A DNA stretch of 36,960 nt from an uncultured Prevotellaceae bacterium (lineage in GTDB: Bacteria > Bacteroidota > Bacteroidia > Bacteroidales > Bacteroidaceae), in NCBI GenBank assembly GCA_946185285.1, contig CAMHIS010000021.1, forward strand, positions 1-36,960, given 5' to 3'. Positions 9,190 to 18,192 of the stretch are shown piece after piece. The translations under genes were made by a program, and so were the position numbers. The notes beneath the pieces are model-generated. The model saw only the letters and a list, made by a program, of their open reading frames with translations. It had not been told where the DNA came from and ran no database searches. How positions within the stretch are numbered: the stretch's first letter is position 1; each line of letters starts with the position of its first letter.

Positions 9190-9849
9190 ATGGTGGAAGT
9201 TATCAATTTCTCTGAGCAACCGTCGGTGATGAACCTGTTCATGGCTGAGATTCGTGACAAGAAGTATCAGCAGAACAGACTGCTGTTCCGTAACAACATC
9301 GAGCGCATCGGCCAGATGATGGCCTTCGAGCTGTCGAAGACGCTGGAATACAGGCCGAAGACGGTGACCACACCCTTGGGCACACTGGACATCCCCCTAC
9401 CCCACGACGAACTGGTCATTGCGACGGTGCTGAGGGCCGGTCTGCCGTTCCACGAAGGTTTCCTCAAGGTATTCGACCATGCTGAGAACGCCTTTGTGTC
9501 GGCCTACCGTATGTACACCAACCGCGAGCATACGGAGGTGGGCGTGCATACGGAGTACATGGCATCGCCAAGCGTGAAGAACAAGACGCTGGTCATTGTT
9601 GACCCGATGCTGGCCACAGGCGGTTCGATGGCGGCGAGCATTGAGGCGCTGCAGAAGACTGGGAAGCCGAAGAGGATTCATGTCTGTTGCGTAATAGCCA
9701 CGCCCGAGGGTCTCGACGTGGTGAAGGATGCGCTGCCCGACGGTTCGACCATCTGGTGTGCGGCCATCGACCCGGGCATGAACGAACACAAGTACATCGT
9801 CCCCGGATTTGGCGACTGTGGTGACTTGTGCTACGGCGAGAAATTGTAG
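9190..9849 (+). CDS. upp: Uracil phosphoribosyltransferase
   Basis: Converts uracil and PRPP to UMP in the cytoplasm (pyrimidine salvage). The PRPP-binding loop is clear (VIVDPMLATGGS, about 135-146), as are an upstream VLRAGLPF motif and the C-terminal uracil-binding region (IDPGMNEHKYIVPGFGDCGD). The 219-residue length is normal for bacterial Upp. No TAnnTTTG box is visible in the 47-base gap upstream, so transcription may come from the promoter of the preceding gene. A palindromic terminator follows 26 bases after the stop. A uridine-kinase-family gene lies at 32171-33862, but there is no operon link. Confidence 0.96.
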   Translation: MVEVINFSEQPSVMNLFMAEIRDKKYQQNRLLFRNNIERIGQMMAFELSKTLEYRPKTVTTPLGTLDIPLPHDELVIATVLRAGLPFHEGFLKVFDHAENAFVSAYRMYTNREHTEVGVHTEYMASPSVKNKTLVIVDPMLATGGSMAASIEALQKTGKPKRIHVCCVIATPEGLDVVKDALPDGSTIWCAAIDPGMNEHKYIVPGFGDCGDLCYGEKL

Positions 9850-9875
9850 CCAGATGGTATTACAAGGCTCTTCAT

Positions 9876-9900
9876 AGAGTGGTGCGCACCACTCTTTTCT
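9876..9900 (+). terminator. Terminator after upp, 20-bp perfect palindrome
   Basis: agagtggtgc (9876-9885) and gcaccactct (9886-9895) form a perfect palindrome, folding as an 8-bp stem with a gcgc loop and followed by a short T-rich run. It would end upp transcription. Confidence 0.75.
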
Positions 9901-9911
9901 CACCACTGAGA

Positions 9912-9973
9912 ACACGGAGAACACAGAGAATTGGAGATTGAAGCAAGGTTGCAAATCTCTGTGTACTCCGTGT
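9912..9973. repeat. Long-arm inverted repeat of 'acacggaga/acacagaga' type
   Basis: Arms 9912-9929 and 9956-9973 are complementary over 17 of 18 positions, separated by 26 bases. A further ctccgtgt copy follows, giving the direct repeat gtactccgtgtactccgtgt. It sits between convergent upp and the DASS transporter, so it could block transcription from both sides. The motif style is that of short interspersed repeats seen in many genomes. Confidence 0.7.
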
Positions 9974-10015
9974 ACTCCGTGTTTCAAAAAAATACGAGTT
10001 ATTCTCTAACGATTA

Positions 10016-11521
10016 CTAAATCAAGTGTAGTGTTCCCATCAGGTAGACGAGGCCGAAGCCAAGCACCATCGAGATGACACCCATCAGGATACCCATCTTC
10101 GCCATGTCCTTCTGCTGAACGAAGCCAGTGGCAAAGGCCAGGGCGTTAGGCGGCGTCGAGATGGGCAGGATCATAGCCGACGAGGCGGCGATGGCCACGC
10201 CGATGAGCACGGTTCCCGTGCCGCCGATGGGGGCAAGCTTGTCGCCCATGGCACCGCAAACGATGGCCAGGATAGGCATGAGCAGGGCTGCTGTGGCAGA
10301 GTTGGAGATGAAGTTCGACAGAGCGTAGCAGATGGCGCCGCCGAGCAGCAGGATGAGCAACGGCGAGAACTCGGCGAAAGGAATGCTCTCGACGGCATTC
10401 TCGGCCAGTCCCGACTTGTTGAGACCGTAACCGAGGGCGAAGCCGCCGGCCACCATCCAGATGACACTCCAGTTAATCTGCTCGAGGTCGCGCTTGTTGA
10501 TGACACCCGTCAGGGCGAAGACGCAGAAGGGGATGAGCGCCACGGTATTGGCATTGATGCCGGTAAAGCGGTCGGACAGCCAGAGCAGGATGGTGACGAT
10601 GAACGTGATGACCACCACCGTTGAGTGGAAGCCCTTCGCCATGCCGCCATCAATCTTCAGCTCAATACTCTTCTGTGTGAAGGGGAAGAACTTCAGCAGC
10701 AGGCGCCAGCTGATGAACAGCAGCAAGACGACGAGCGGGAACATGAACATCATCCATTGGCCGAAGCCGAGGCCGAGGTTCAGACCCTCTGGGTCGTTCA
10801 GATACTTCAGGGCGATGTTGTTCGGGGGCGTACCGATGGGGGTGCCCATGCCACCGAGGTTGGCTGCCACGGGGATAGACATGGCCAGGGCGGTGCGGCC
10901 CTTACCCTCGGGCGGCAACTGGCGGAACACCGGCGTCAGGAACGTCAGCATCATGGCAGCAGTAGCCGTGTTCGACACGAACATCGAGAACAGTCCTGTC
11001 ACGAGCAGGAAACCCAGCAGCACCATCTCGCTGCGCGTGCCGAAGGGCTTCAGCAGCACCTTGGCCAGCTGGGCGTCGAGCCCCGTCTTAGTAGCGGCAA
11101 TGGCCAGCACGAAACCACCGATGAACAGCATGATGACAGGGTCGGCAAACGACCCCATCACACCTTTATAAGATAACAGCGCACCTACTTCCTCCTCGTT
11201 GACCATCGGCGCTATGCCGCTGTCGGAACAGAAGAGCAGCATCAGTACGATGATGGCTACCGACGTAGCCCACGACGAGACAATCTCAAGAATCCACATC
11301 AGCGTGGCAAAGGCAAAGATGGCGATGATACGCTGCTGGATGACGGTCAGGTTCTGGATGCCAAACCACTCGGCTGGCATGTTCCAGAGCAGCAGCGTGA
11401 CCAGGGCTACAATCAGAATCTTGATGGCACGCTTCGTACCATCGGCAGGTTGATACTTCCGCTGGTAACGCATCTTGTGATAGGCGTCGACCAGGTGGAA
11501 TCCTTCGTAAATATGAAACAT
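10016..11521 (-). CDS. DASS-family sodium/anion (dicarboxylate-type) symporter
   Basis: A 501-residue polytopic inner-membrane protein of the divalent anion:Na+ symporter family (SLC13/CitT-like). These import C4-dicarboxylates, citrate, sulfate or related anions with sodium. Both halves carry the family's Ser-Asn-Thr type signature: VSNTATAAMM (about residue 200) and ISNSATAALL (about residue 405, SNS variant). Each is followed by a Pro/Gly-rich region (GTPIGTPPNN; PISTPPNALAF). A hydrophilic N-terminus of about 30 residues precedes the first helix. The start at 11521 lies 30 bases downstream of a good -7 box, so it is probably independent of the upstream Sus operon, though read-through is possible. 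Substrate cannot be told from the sequence. Confidence 0.9.
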   Translation of the reverse strand: MFHIYEGFHLVDAYHKMRYQRKYQPADGTKRAIKILIVALVTLLLWNMPAEWFGIQNLTVIQQRIIAIFAFATLMWILEIVSSWATSVAIIVLMLLFCSDSGIAPMVNEEEVGALLSYKGVMGSFADPVIMLFIGGFVLAIAATKTGLDAQLAKVLLKPFGTRSEMVLLGFLLVTGLFSMFVSNTATAAMMLTFLTPVFRQLPPEGKGRTALAMSIPVAANLGGMGTPIGTPPNNIALKYLNDPEGLNLGLGFGQWMMFMFPLVVLLLFISWRLLLKFFPFTQKSIELKIDGGMAKGFHSTVVVITFIVTILLWLSDRFTGINANTVALIPFCVFALTGVINKRDLEQINWSVIWMVAGGFALGYGLNKSGLAENAVESIPFAEFSPLLILLLGGAICYALSNFISNSATAALLMPILAIVCGAMGDKLAPIGGTGTVLIGVAIAASSAMILPISTPPNALAFATGFVQQKDMAKMGILMGVISMVLGFGLVYLMGTLHLI

Positions 11522-11551
11522 CTTTTCTTAAAAATTATTGTTTTGCGGGTG

Positions 11552-11586
11552 CAAAGGTACAAAAAATTTAAGAATTACTGTTCAAA
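11552..11586 (-). promoter_or_regulatory. Promoter for the DASS transporter
   Basis: On the minus strand TACCTTTG (plus 11559-11552) is an exact TAnnTTTG -7 box, 30 bases before the start codon. A TTTG at plus 11586-11583 lies 23 bases further upstream, slightly longer than the usual 19-21. Confidence 0.65.
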
Positions 11587-11589
11587 TTG

Positions 11590-13317
11590 TTACTTTTTTA
11601 GATACCAGTTGGACTTTTCGGAGAGACGGGCGAAGAGAGATTCATCGCGGCTACCGTTGCGGCGGCTGACGGGGTCAGCCAGATAGGTGGCATCACCACG
11701 GCGCAGAGCAACACGCATGAGGTCGTAGTAACGCTGACCCTCGAAGGCAGTCTCCAAAGCAAGCTCCCGGATAATATAGTCCTCGACGAGCGGCTGCTGG
11801 AAGGCTACCGTGTCCTTTCGTGAAGCCAAAGGAGACTTCGGCTGAGGCAGGACGTAGAGGGTATCGGCATCGGCATCGCCACATCCACGGGCATGAATAC
11901 CCAAGGTATTCTGCTGAGTGAAGGTGTTTGTCTCAAACGAGAGCAGTCCGGCGGCTTGCTGGCGCTCGGTCTCGTCAATGTGCTCACGAATCATCTGGTC
12001 GTAGAGTCCGTATTTCAGCACGGCGAAGGCCGACTGGGGATAACCGGCACGGTTCAGAGCCTCGGCGAAATGGAGATAAACCACCTGGCGACGGTAGAGC
12101 GTCAGCCCCTTCTGGTTAAGTTTCGAGAGCGTCTGACGGTTGGCAGCGTAGCGGGAGTTCTGGTCCTGGTTGACCACCTGTGTACGATAGGAGTCGAAGA
12201 GACGGAGGTCTCCCTCCTGATAGGATTGCAACAGGTTCTCCTTCGGTGCGTAGATGGTGTCGGTCTGTGCGTCGCTGGTACGATACTTCATACAGTAGTT
12301 CTGGCTGGCCGACAACTTGAAATAAGCTGTCGACGGTGAGGCCTGAGCGTAGTAGTTGTTGCGCAGTGTCGACGTGTAGACGTTCTGCAGGTCGCTGTAG
12401 ACACCCTCGTACTCACTCGGCTCCATCGGCAGGAAGGTGATGACCTCGCTGCCGTTGGCATCAGAGAGCGAGTTGGCAAAGCCCGACTCCACGCGCTGGA
12501 AGTCGCGTGTTTCGCGGTTCCACGATGCGCTCGTAACACCCGTGGTAATGGGGTTGGTGCGCAGCGTGAGGTAGTCGTGGTAATAAGTGGCAGCTTCCTG
12601 GTAGCGTCCGGCCCAGAGACAGAGGTCGCCGAGGAGCGCACGGACGGGGATGAAGAACTTCTGCGAGTTCATGCCGTTGATGGTTCCGTACTGCGGCAGC
12701 TTGGTGTCAACGTAAGGTGCGAGGTCGCTGATGAAGTAGTTGCAGATGTCAGTAATCGACGAGAACTGCTTGTTCATGGCATCCTCAGCCTCTTTCTCTG
12801 TGAGTACGGGCTGGAGCACAAGAGGCACATCGCCATAGACAAGCGAGAGCTGCAGGTATGTCCAGGCGCGGTAGGCCTTAACAGCAGCATACTCGGCCTC
12901 GAAGATACGGCGCCCATGTTTGGTGAGCGCAGTGTCAACATTGGCCAGGAAGTAATTGCAGTTGTTGATGACTGCGTAATAGTCGCTGATCTTATTGTAG
13001 CGGTTGCCGTCGGCAACGGCGAAGTCGGCGATGGCCTTCAAGTCGGAGATTGCCTCTGCAGTGGGACTGACGAGGTCGGCACGCAGTTCTCCGAGCAGAG
13101 CGGTGCGGTCGGCCAGCGTCTGCAGCTTGTAGATGATGCCCATGACGCTATAGACGGAGTCAGTGGGCTGGTCGAGGCGGTTATCCTCCTGGAACTCAAC
13201 GAGCTCGGAGTCGGTGTCGAGCATTTCGGAGCAGGCGGTGAGGCCGGTAAGAGCCACGGCACCGCCGCAGCACAGCGAACAAGCGAAAATGAGGGACTTT
13301 ATGCTTTTGGTAATCAT
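11590..13317 (-). CDS. SusD-family surface lipoprotein (SusD-B)
   Basis: Last gene of the FAS1/Sus operon, starting 12 bases after SusC-B. At 575 residues it has the usual SusD/RagB length. The signal peptide ends in a lipobox (LTACS, Cys about 29). The TPR-like body (YAVINNCNYFLANVDTAL; AEYAAVKAYRAWTYLQLSLVYGDVPL) and the C-terminal SusD signature (ELALETAFEGQRYYDLMRVALRRGD) are clear. SusD proteins sit on the outer membrane as a lid over their SusC channel and bind the incoming ligand. The first codons (MITKSIK) and the signal peptide are DNA-level copies of those in the FAS1 genes and SusD-A upstream. It is more divergent from the textbook SusD pattern than SusD-A, so the two pairs probably have different ligands. 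Confidence 0.9.
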   Translation of the reverse strand: MITKSIKSLIFACSLCCGGAVALTGLTACSEMLDTDSELVEFQEDNRLDQPTDSVYSVMGIIYKLQTLADRTALLGELRADLVSPTAEAISDLKAIADFAVADGNRYNKISDYYAVINNCNYFLANVDTALTKHGRRIFEAEYAAVKAYRAWTYLQLSLVYGDVPLVLQPVLTEKEAEDAMNKQFSSITDICNYFISDLAPYVDTKLPQYGTINGMNSQKFFIPVRALLGDLCLWAGRYQEAATYYHDYLTLRTNPITTGVTSASWNRETRDFQRVESGFANSLSDANGSEVITFLPMEPSEYEGVYSDLQNVYTSTLRNNYYAQASPSTAYFKLSASQNYCMKYRTSDAQTDTIYAPKENLLQSYQEGDLRLFDSYRTQVVNQDQNSRYAANRQTLSKLNQKGLTLYRRQVVYLHFAEALNRAGYPQSAFAVLKYGLYDQMIREHIDETERQQAAGLLSFETNTFTQQNTLGIHARGCGDADADTLYVLPQPKSPLASRKDTVAFQQPLVEDYIIRELALETAFEGQRYYDLMRVALRRGDATYLADPVSRRNGSRDESLFARLSEKSNWYLKK

Positions 13318-13329
13318 AATTGCAATTTT

Positions 13330-16300
13330 TTAGAGGTTAATCTTGATGCCGAGTGAGAACGAGCGGCCACGGGCCAGCAGGCCACGGTCGATGCCCTGTG
13401 CAAGAACGCTGCCGGAGAGCGCACAGTCGGGGTCGCCGCCGAGGTAGCGGGTCAGCGTAAAGAGGTTCTGTGCAGAGCCCCAGACGGTAATACCCTGGAG
13501 ATAAGTGCTCTGAATAGGCAGTTCGTAGGCCAGCGTGACGTTTGCTAAGCGGAGGTATGAGCCATCCTCTATCCAGCGGTCGCTGAAGCGGGCGTTACCC
13601 ATAGGGTCGCCGTAGCTGACGCGTGGTATGTCGGTCTGCTGGCCCTCGGTTGTCCAGCGGCTGTTCATAGCCGTCGTCTGGTTGTAGAACTGCGACCCAC
13701 CCTCTATGAGTGAGCGCTGGTAGTTGTAGACATCGGCGCCGAGCGAGTAATTCATGGTGGCGTTGAGCGTCCACTGCTTCCAGACCAGACGGGTGTAGAT
13801 GTTACCATAGATATCGGGGTTGGGGTCGCCGATGACGGTACGGTCGGCCTCGTCGATAACGTGGTTGCCGTCGAGGTCGGCAAAATGCATATCGCCGGCG
13901 GCGAAGTACATCCGCTGTCCGCGCTCGTTAACCTGGTAGAGCGCAGCATTGTCGGCCTGGGCCTGCGTGGTGAACACGCCTTCGGTCTTGTAGCCGTAGA
14001 AGACCCCGACGGGCTGACCGACTTCGGTAAGTATCGTGGCACCGTAGAGGTTCGTCTCAAGCGACTTTCCGTCGGGCAGTGCCGTCACTTCGTTCTTATA
14101 ATGTCCGGCACTGGCGCCGACCTCCCATGAGAGGTCCTTCAGTGCGAGCACCTTCACTCCGAAGCCGGCATCGAAGCCCTTGTTCTCGAGTTTGCCGTTG
14201 TTGCTCCAGTTCTGCTCCAGTCCGCTGGTCCAGGCCAGGCGGTGGAGTGTGAGGAGGTCGCGGGTCCAGCTGCGGAAATAGCCCACGTGCAGGTTCAGGC
14301 GGTTGTCGATGAAGTTACCCTCGAGGGCGGCAGTCAGGCGGCTGGTGGTCTCCCATTTCAGCGAGGTATTACCGATATTGCCGATGGACTTGCCTCCGAC
14401 GCCGTCAGAGGCACCGCCGCCGGAGCCCATCATGCGGTTGGCCACGAAGTAGGTGCGCGAGGCGGTGTAGTCGATGTTGTCGTTACCACTAATGTCGAAA
14501 CCGACGTTCAGACGCAGGTAGTCGACACCCTTGACGCGGGCAAGCCACGGCTCATTGGTAAGCACCCAGGCAGCCTGTACGCTGGGGAAGAGTCCCCAGA
14601 CTGTGCTGAAGAGCTTCAGGCCGTCGGCATCGTCGCCGAAGCGTGAAGAGGCCTCGGCCGACAGTCCTGCCGTGACATAATACTTCTCGGCCATATTATA
14701 ATCGGCCATTGCGTACCAAGTGATGGAGCGCGACTTGTCGTCGGCACCGTCGGTCGACTTGTACTGCAGTGATGTCGACATGTTAGGTGTCTTGTCGTTG
14801 CCAGTGTTGTAGCCGCGCTGCGAGGTGAGCTTGTAGTTCATGCTCTGGAAGCGCATACCACCGTAGACGGTAATGCCATGTGCATTGAAGCGCTTGTTCC
14901 AGCTTAGGCGCGTGTCGCTCTGGATAGAGGTCTGGCGCGCAGCCATACTCTGTGCCAAGTTACTCATATAGTTCTGCCCAAGTCCCTCGACCTTGAACTG
15001 CGGCACGCCGCCCATGGGCAGGTAGTAGTTCTCGTTGGTGTTGACGAGCGAGAAGTTGAAGTGCTCGGACAGTGCGAGACTCTTGCTGAACTCATAGCGC
15101 GGTGTGATGGAGAACGAAATCATGCGGTTGCCGAACTGATTGCGGTTATCGCCGTCGCCATACTCCAGGATGGCCGTGGGGTTGGCAAGCGATGCGTCGG
15201 TGCCGTAGACCTGCTCCAAATAGTCGTCGGCCTCGGCCAAGTAGTTTGACAGGTGGCCGTTCAGGTCGTAGGCGTAAGGTGAGAGGAACGGCGACTTGAC
15301 CAGCGCGAGGAAGTTGGGCGAGGTGACCACGGGCGAGCCTGGAGCCGGTGCACCGTCGTCGCGCAGGTTGCGGTTGACGTCGCTATAGGAGGCGTCGAAG
15401 CGCGTCTTGAGACTGCGGAAAATTTCGATATCGGTATTCAATCGCATATTGAAGCGCGAGTAGCTGTTGTCACGCAGCGTGCTGTTGGCCAGCGAGTAGC
15501 CCAAGGAAAGGTTGTAGGAGGCCACATCGTCGCCACCCTGTACGTTGATGCCGTAGTTCTGGGTGAAGGCGTTGTGATAGACCTCGTCCTTCCAGTCGGT
15601 GTCGTTATGATACTTATTATAATAATAATAGGTGGGGTCACTGTTAACGAACCCCAGCTTGCCGACGTTGGCCGTCTGGTTGGCCAGCAGCTCGGTGGCA
15701 TAGAGGCGGTAGTCCTCGGCTCCCATCATCTTGGGCGTGCGGGGCATCAGCTGGTAGCTACCGTTGATGGTGACGTCAATCTTGGTGGCCATTGACTTGT
15801 TGCGCTTTGTCTCGATAAGCAGTACACCTGCGGCACCCTTGGCACCATAAAGGGCGGTACCGTTCTTGAGCACGGTGACACGCTCGATGTCGTTGACGTT
15901 CAGGTTGGCTAACAAATTATTATAATAGCCGTCGTGGAGCATCGTGCGGTCGTACTGCATATCGGTGATAACGCCGTCGATGACGACCAGCGGCTGGGCG
16001 TTGGCCTGCAGGCTGTTCAGACCGGCCATCAGCATCACATTGCCCTCGGCGGGATTGGCGCTGCGGCCGATGGTAAGCACATCGGCACCAAGGCGCTGGC
16101 TGATGAGCGGGTCGATGCTCTGCTCGGCGGTATTGTCGAAATCTTCGGCCTGACGGCTCAGGGTAGCGGTGGTAGTACGCTGGTAAACAGGACTGAAAGC
16201 AACGGAGTACATACGTGCGTCAGTCGTCTCGCCGGCAATGGACTTCTGCAGTAGCTGATAGCCGTCGATGCGCATGGAGAGACTTGTGGTGTACTCTGGC

Positions 16301-16497
16301 ACTTTTATCTGGTACTGTCCGTTTTCGTCGGTCATGGCCGAAAAGCGGCTGTTGCCATAGGCCTGTACGTAGACGCCGGCCAGTGGCTGTCCCGTAGCGG
16401 CGTCGGTGACGGTGCCGCTGACGGTCTTGTCGGCGGTCTGGGCCATCGCTACCGTGGGAGCGATGAACAGTGATATGATTAACAGTTTCTTCATCAT
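13330..16497 (-). CDS. SusC-family TonB-dependent transporter (SusC-B)
   Basis: ATG at 16497 (or the adjacent one at 16494) begins a normal signal peptide (MKKLLIISLFIAPTVAMAQ). The open frame extends 21 codons further, but that would overlap the upstream gene's end. The 1055-residue protein has a carboxypeptidase-regulatory-like domain (about 25-105; VSGTVTDAATGQPLAGVYVQ). A plug domain follows (VLTIGRSANPAEGNVMLMAGLNSLQANAQPLVVIDG ... VLKNGTALYGAKGAAGVLLIETK), then a long beta-barrel ending in FSLGIKINL. It would import the ligand across the outer membrane using TonB energy. It starts four bases after the FAS1a stop, so translation is probably coupled. The plug motif RGLNSL is weaker than in SusC-A. 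It pairs with SusD-B directly downstream. Confidence 0.92.
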   Translation of the reverse strand: MMKKLLIISLFIAPTVAMAQTADKTVSGTVTDAATGQPLAGVYVQAYGNSRFSAMTDENGQYQIKVPEYTTSLSMRIDGYQLLQKSIAGETTDARMYSVAFSPVYQRTTTATLSRQAEDFDNTAEQSIDPLISQRLGADVLTIGRSANPAEGNVMLMAGLNSLQANAQPLVVIDGVITDMQYDRTMLHDGYYNNLLANLNVNDIERVTVLKNGTALYGAKGAAGVLLIETKRNKSMATKIDVTINGSYQLMPRTPKMMGAEDYRLYATELLANQTANVGKLGFVNSDPTYYYYNKYHNDTDWKDEVYHNAFTQNYGINVQGGDDVASYNLSLGYSLANSTLRDNSYSRFNMRLNTDIEIFRSLKTRFDASYSDVNRNLRDDGAPAPGSPVVTSPNFLALVKSPFLSPYAYDLNGHLSNYLAEADDYLEQVYGTDASLANPTAILEYGDGDNRNQFGNRMISFSITPRYEFSKSLALSEHFNFSLVNTNENYYLPMGGVPQFKVEGLGQNYMSNLAQSMAARQTSIQSDTRLSWNKRFNAHGITVYGGMRFQSMNYKLTSQRGYNTGNDKTPNMSTSLQYKSTDGADDKSRSITWYAMADYNMAEKYYVTAGLSAEASSRFGDDADGLKLFSTVWGLFPSVQAAWVLTNEPWLARVKGVDYLRLNVGFDISGNDNIDYTASRTYFVANRMMGSGGGASDGVGGKSIGNIGNTSLKWETTSRLTAALEGNFIDNRLNLHVGYFRSWTRDLLTLHRLAWTSGLEQNWSNNGKLENKGFDAGFGVKVLALKDLSWEVGASAGHYKNEVTALPDGKSLETNLYGATILTEVGQPVGVFYGYKTEGVFTTQAQADNAALYQVNERGQRMYFAAGDMHFADLDGNHVIDEADRTVIGDPNPDIYGNIYTRLVWKQWTLNATMNYSLGADVYNYQRSLIEGGSQFYNQTTAMNSRWTTEGQQTDIPRVSYGDPMGNARFSDRWIEDGSYLRLANVTLAYELPIQSTYLQGITVWGSAQNLFTLTRYLGGDPDCALSGSVLAQGIDRGLLARGRSFSLGIKINL

Positions 16498-16501
16498 AGT
16501 C

Positions 16502-18154
16502 TTATTCCTCCTTCTTTGATGGTCTGAGATAGATGCAGTCGAGATACATCTCGCGGGCAAACCTGCTGGACTCGCGAGCCAGAATGTTACAGGTCAGCTT
16601 GAGTGAAATCTTCGTGTTCACCTGCCCGTAGTTGCAGGCGGGGAAATGGAAGTTGCTGGCAAGCAAGACGGTGTCGACCCGGAGGGGGTCTGTCTGGAAG
16701 ATGGTGTTCCCGCAGTCGAAGGACTGCTCTTTACCCTGCTCGTCAACGTAGTTGATGGCTGCCTTGAACTTACAGGGCCTCAGGTCGGGATCCAAAGGGT
16801 TATAGACCGACTTGGGCAGTACGACAGCATAAATATCGTAGCTGGCCGACAGCGTGTTCTCGAGTTTGAACTTAACGTTCCAGTTTGACGTTCCCGTGGC
16901 GGGCACGATGTCAAGATAACCGCTCTCGGAGACAGAGTCGGCAGAGAAGACGCGCTTATTGTAGTTGCAGTAGCCATAGTCGAGAATGAGCGCTGTCTCC
17001 TCGCCTTCGGTCTTCAACTCACGGAAATAGGTCTGTTCCGGCGTGAAAGGCCACTCCGCTGTCTCGTAAAGCGTACCGTTACTGCATTGGAAGATGCGGG
17101 TAGGATGGCTCAGGATTCCCTCAGAGTAAGGCTTATAGAAGACATGATACTTAGGGTGCTTGCGGTCGTACTGCGGCGACACCAGCGAGTCTTTGGGGGA
17201 TGACTGCATGTTGAGACTGAAAACAGCGTCGTCCATGAGTCCGCGATGGGTCCAGTACTGCTGGATGGAGTCGCGCTTGCTGACGGTCTCATCGAAGACG
17301 AAGTACTGCAGAGCCTCCTCGTAGGCATTCTGCCAGCCATCAATACTGGGAACCACAGCCACATAGGAAGAGTCCTCAGCACCGAGCAGGGCCACCTTCT
17401 CAAGGAAGCGGTTACGCTCGATGACAACCGAGTCGACATAGACGGGAACACCGTCGACCATGCCGCTCGAAAGCGAGGCGTTCTCGTCAAAGTCGTCCTC
17501 GTCGTAGCTTCGGATAAACTGGCCAAGAGGGCTAAACTGCGGCTGGCTGGTGAGCACCTCGTAGAGATTGCGGTTATAGGGCAGGCTGCCCTGAATGATA
17601 TGCAACGTACCGTTGTGGGTACGGCGGTTAGCTTCGGCGACGGCCACACCGCCAATCTGATTCTGACCGATGGAGATCAATTTGGTGTTGGCCAACCTGA
17701 AGCCCAGCGACGGATTAAGCGATGACTCCGCGCCGAGCACCGACACGTTGGTACGCGACAGGTGGTTCAGAACGAACGTCTGCTCAACGGCAGAGTCGCC
17801 AACGGCGGTCTGCACTAACTGCAGCAGGGAATCGCGGTTAAAAGTGCCGTTGACAGGTGCAAGCACCGTGAACGACTGTCCCCCGTCGAGCAGCTGGGCA
17901 TAGCTGGTGGCGGTCTTCTTATGCTGGCGGAATACTTTGGTCTGTTCCAGCACCTGGCAGAAGTCGCTCAGCTGCGGCTGCTGCTTCATGGTCTGCCAGA
18001 GTGTCAGCTCGCTGCCGGGGCCAGCCGTAGCGTCGTAGTGGTCATCCCAGTCGGCGCAGGCGGTGAGGGCTGCGGCGGCTGCGAGGACTGCGGCACCGCC
18101 GCAGCACAGCCGACATGCGGCGTTGAGGGTATGTTTTATGCTTTTGGTAATCAT
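16502..18154 (-). CDS. Fasciclin (FAS1)-domain surface lipoprotein (FAS1a)
   Basis: ATG 18154 (MITKSIK) is chosen over the in-frame TTG at 18163 because four other operon genes start the same way. A lipoprotein signal ends at LTACA (Cys about 34). FAS1 region 1 (about 50-200) shows the FTVLAPVNGTF box and an NHL...GTLHIIQGSL end. Region 2 (about 205-330) is weaker, with VAVVPSIDGW. The C-terminal 160 residues are predicted beta-sandwich (SASYDIYAVVLPKSVY ... MYLDCIYLRP), which resembles carbohydrate-binding-type folds and pairs with the C-terminus of FAS1b. FAS1 domains are extracellular adhesion/ligand-binding modules. Next to SusC/SusD this protein probably serves as a surface binding protein (SusE/F position). 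The ligand is not known. The SusC-B start follows four bases after the stop. Confidence 0.82.
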   Translation of the reverse strand: MITKSIKHTLNAACRLCCGGAAVLAAAAALTACADWDDHYDATAGPGSELTLWQTMKQQPQLSDFCQVLEQTKVFRQHKKTATSYAQLLDGGQSFTVLAPVNGTFNRDSLLQLVQTAVGDSAVEQTFVLNHLSRTNVSVLGAESSLNPSLGFRLANTKLISIGQNQIGGVAVAEANRRTHNGTLHIIQGSLPYNRNLYEVLTSQPQFSPLGQFIRSYDEDDFDENASLSSGMVDGVPVYVDSVVIERNRFLEKVALLGAEDSSYVAVVPSIDGWQNAYEEALQYFVFDETVSKRDSIQQYWTHRGLMDDAVFSLNMQSSPKDSLVSPQYDRKHPKYHVFYKPYSEGILSHPTRIFQCSNGTLYETAEWPFTPEQTYFRELKTEGEETALILDYGYCNYNKRVFSADSVSESGYLDIVPATGTSNWNVKFKLENTLSASYDIYAVVLPKSVYNPLDPDLRPCKFKAAINYVDEQGKEQSFDCGNTIFQTDPLRVDTVLLASNFHFPACNYGQVNTKISLKLTCNILARESSRFAREMYLDCIYLRPSKKEE

Positions 18155-18158
18155 AATT

Positions 18159-18192
18159 CTCAATTATCAATTTTCAATTATCAATTTTCAAT
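18159..18192. repeat. Heptamer tandem repeat (NTCAATT) between FAS1b and FAS1a
   Basis: About four and a half copies of the 7-bp unit (c/a/t)tcaatt fill the whole gap between the FAS1b stop and the FAS1a start. The last partial unit runs into the FAS1b stop codon. Confidence 0.85.

Noticed and set aside
10016..11521. DASS transporter as the inner-membrane partner of the FAS1/Sus operon
   Set aside because: It has its own promoter and a transporter type for small anions; adjacency alone does not show a shared substrate.
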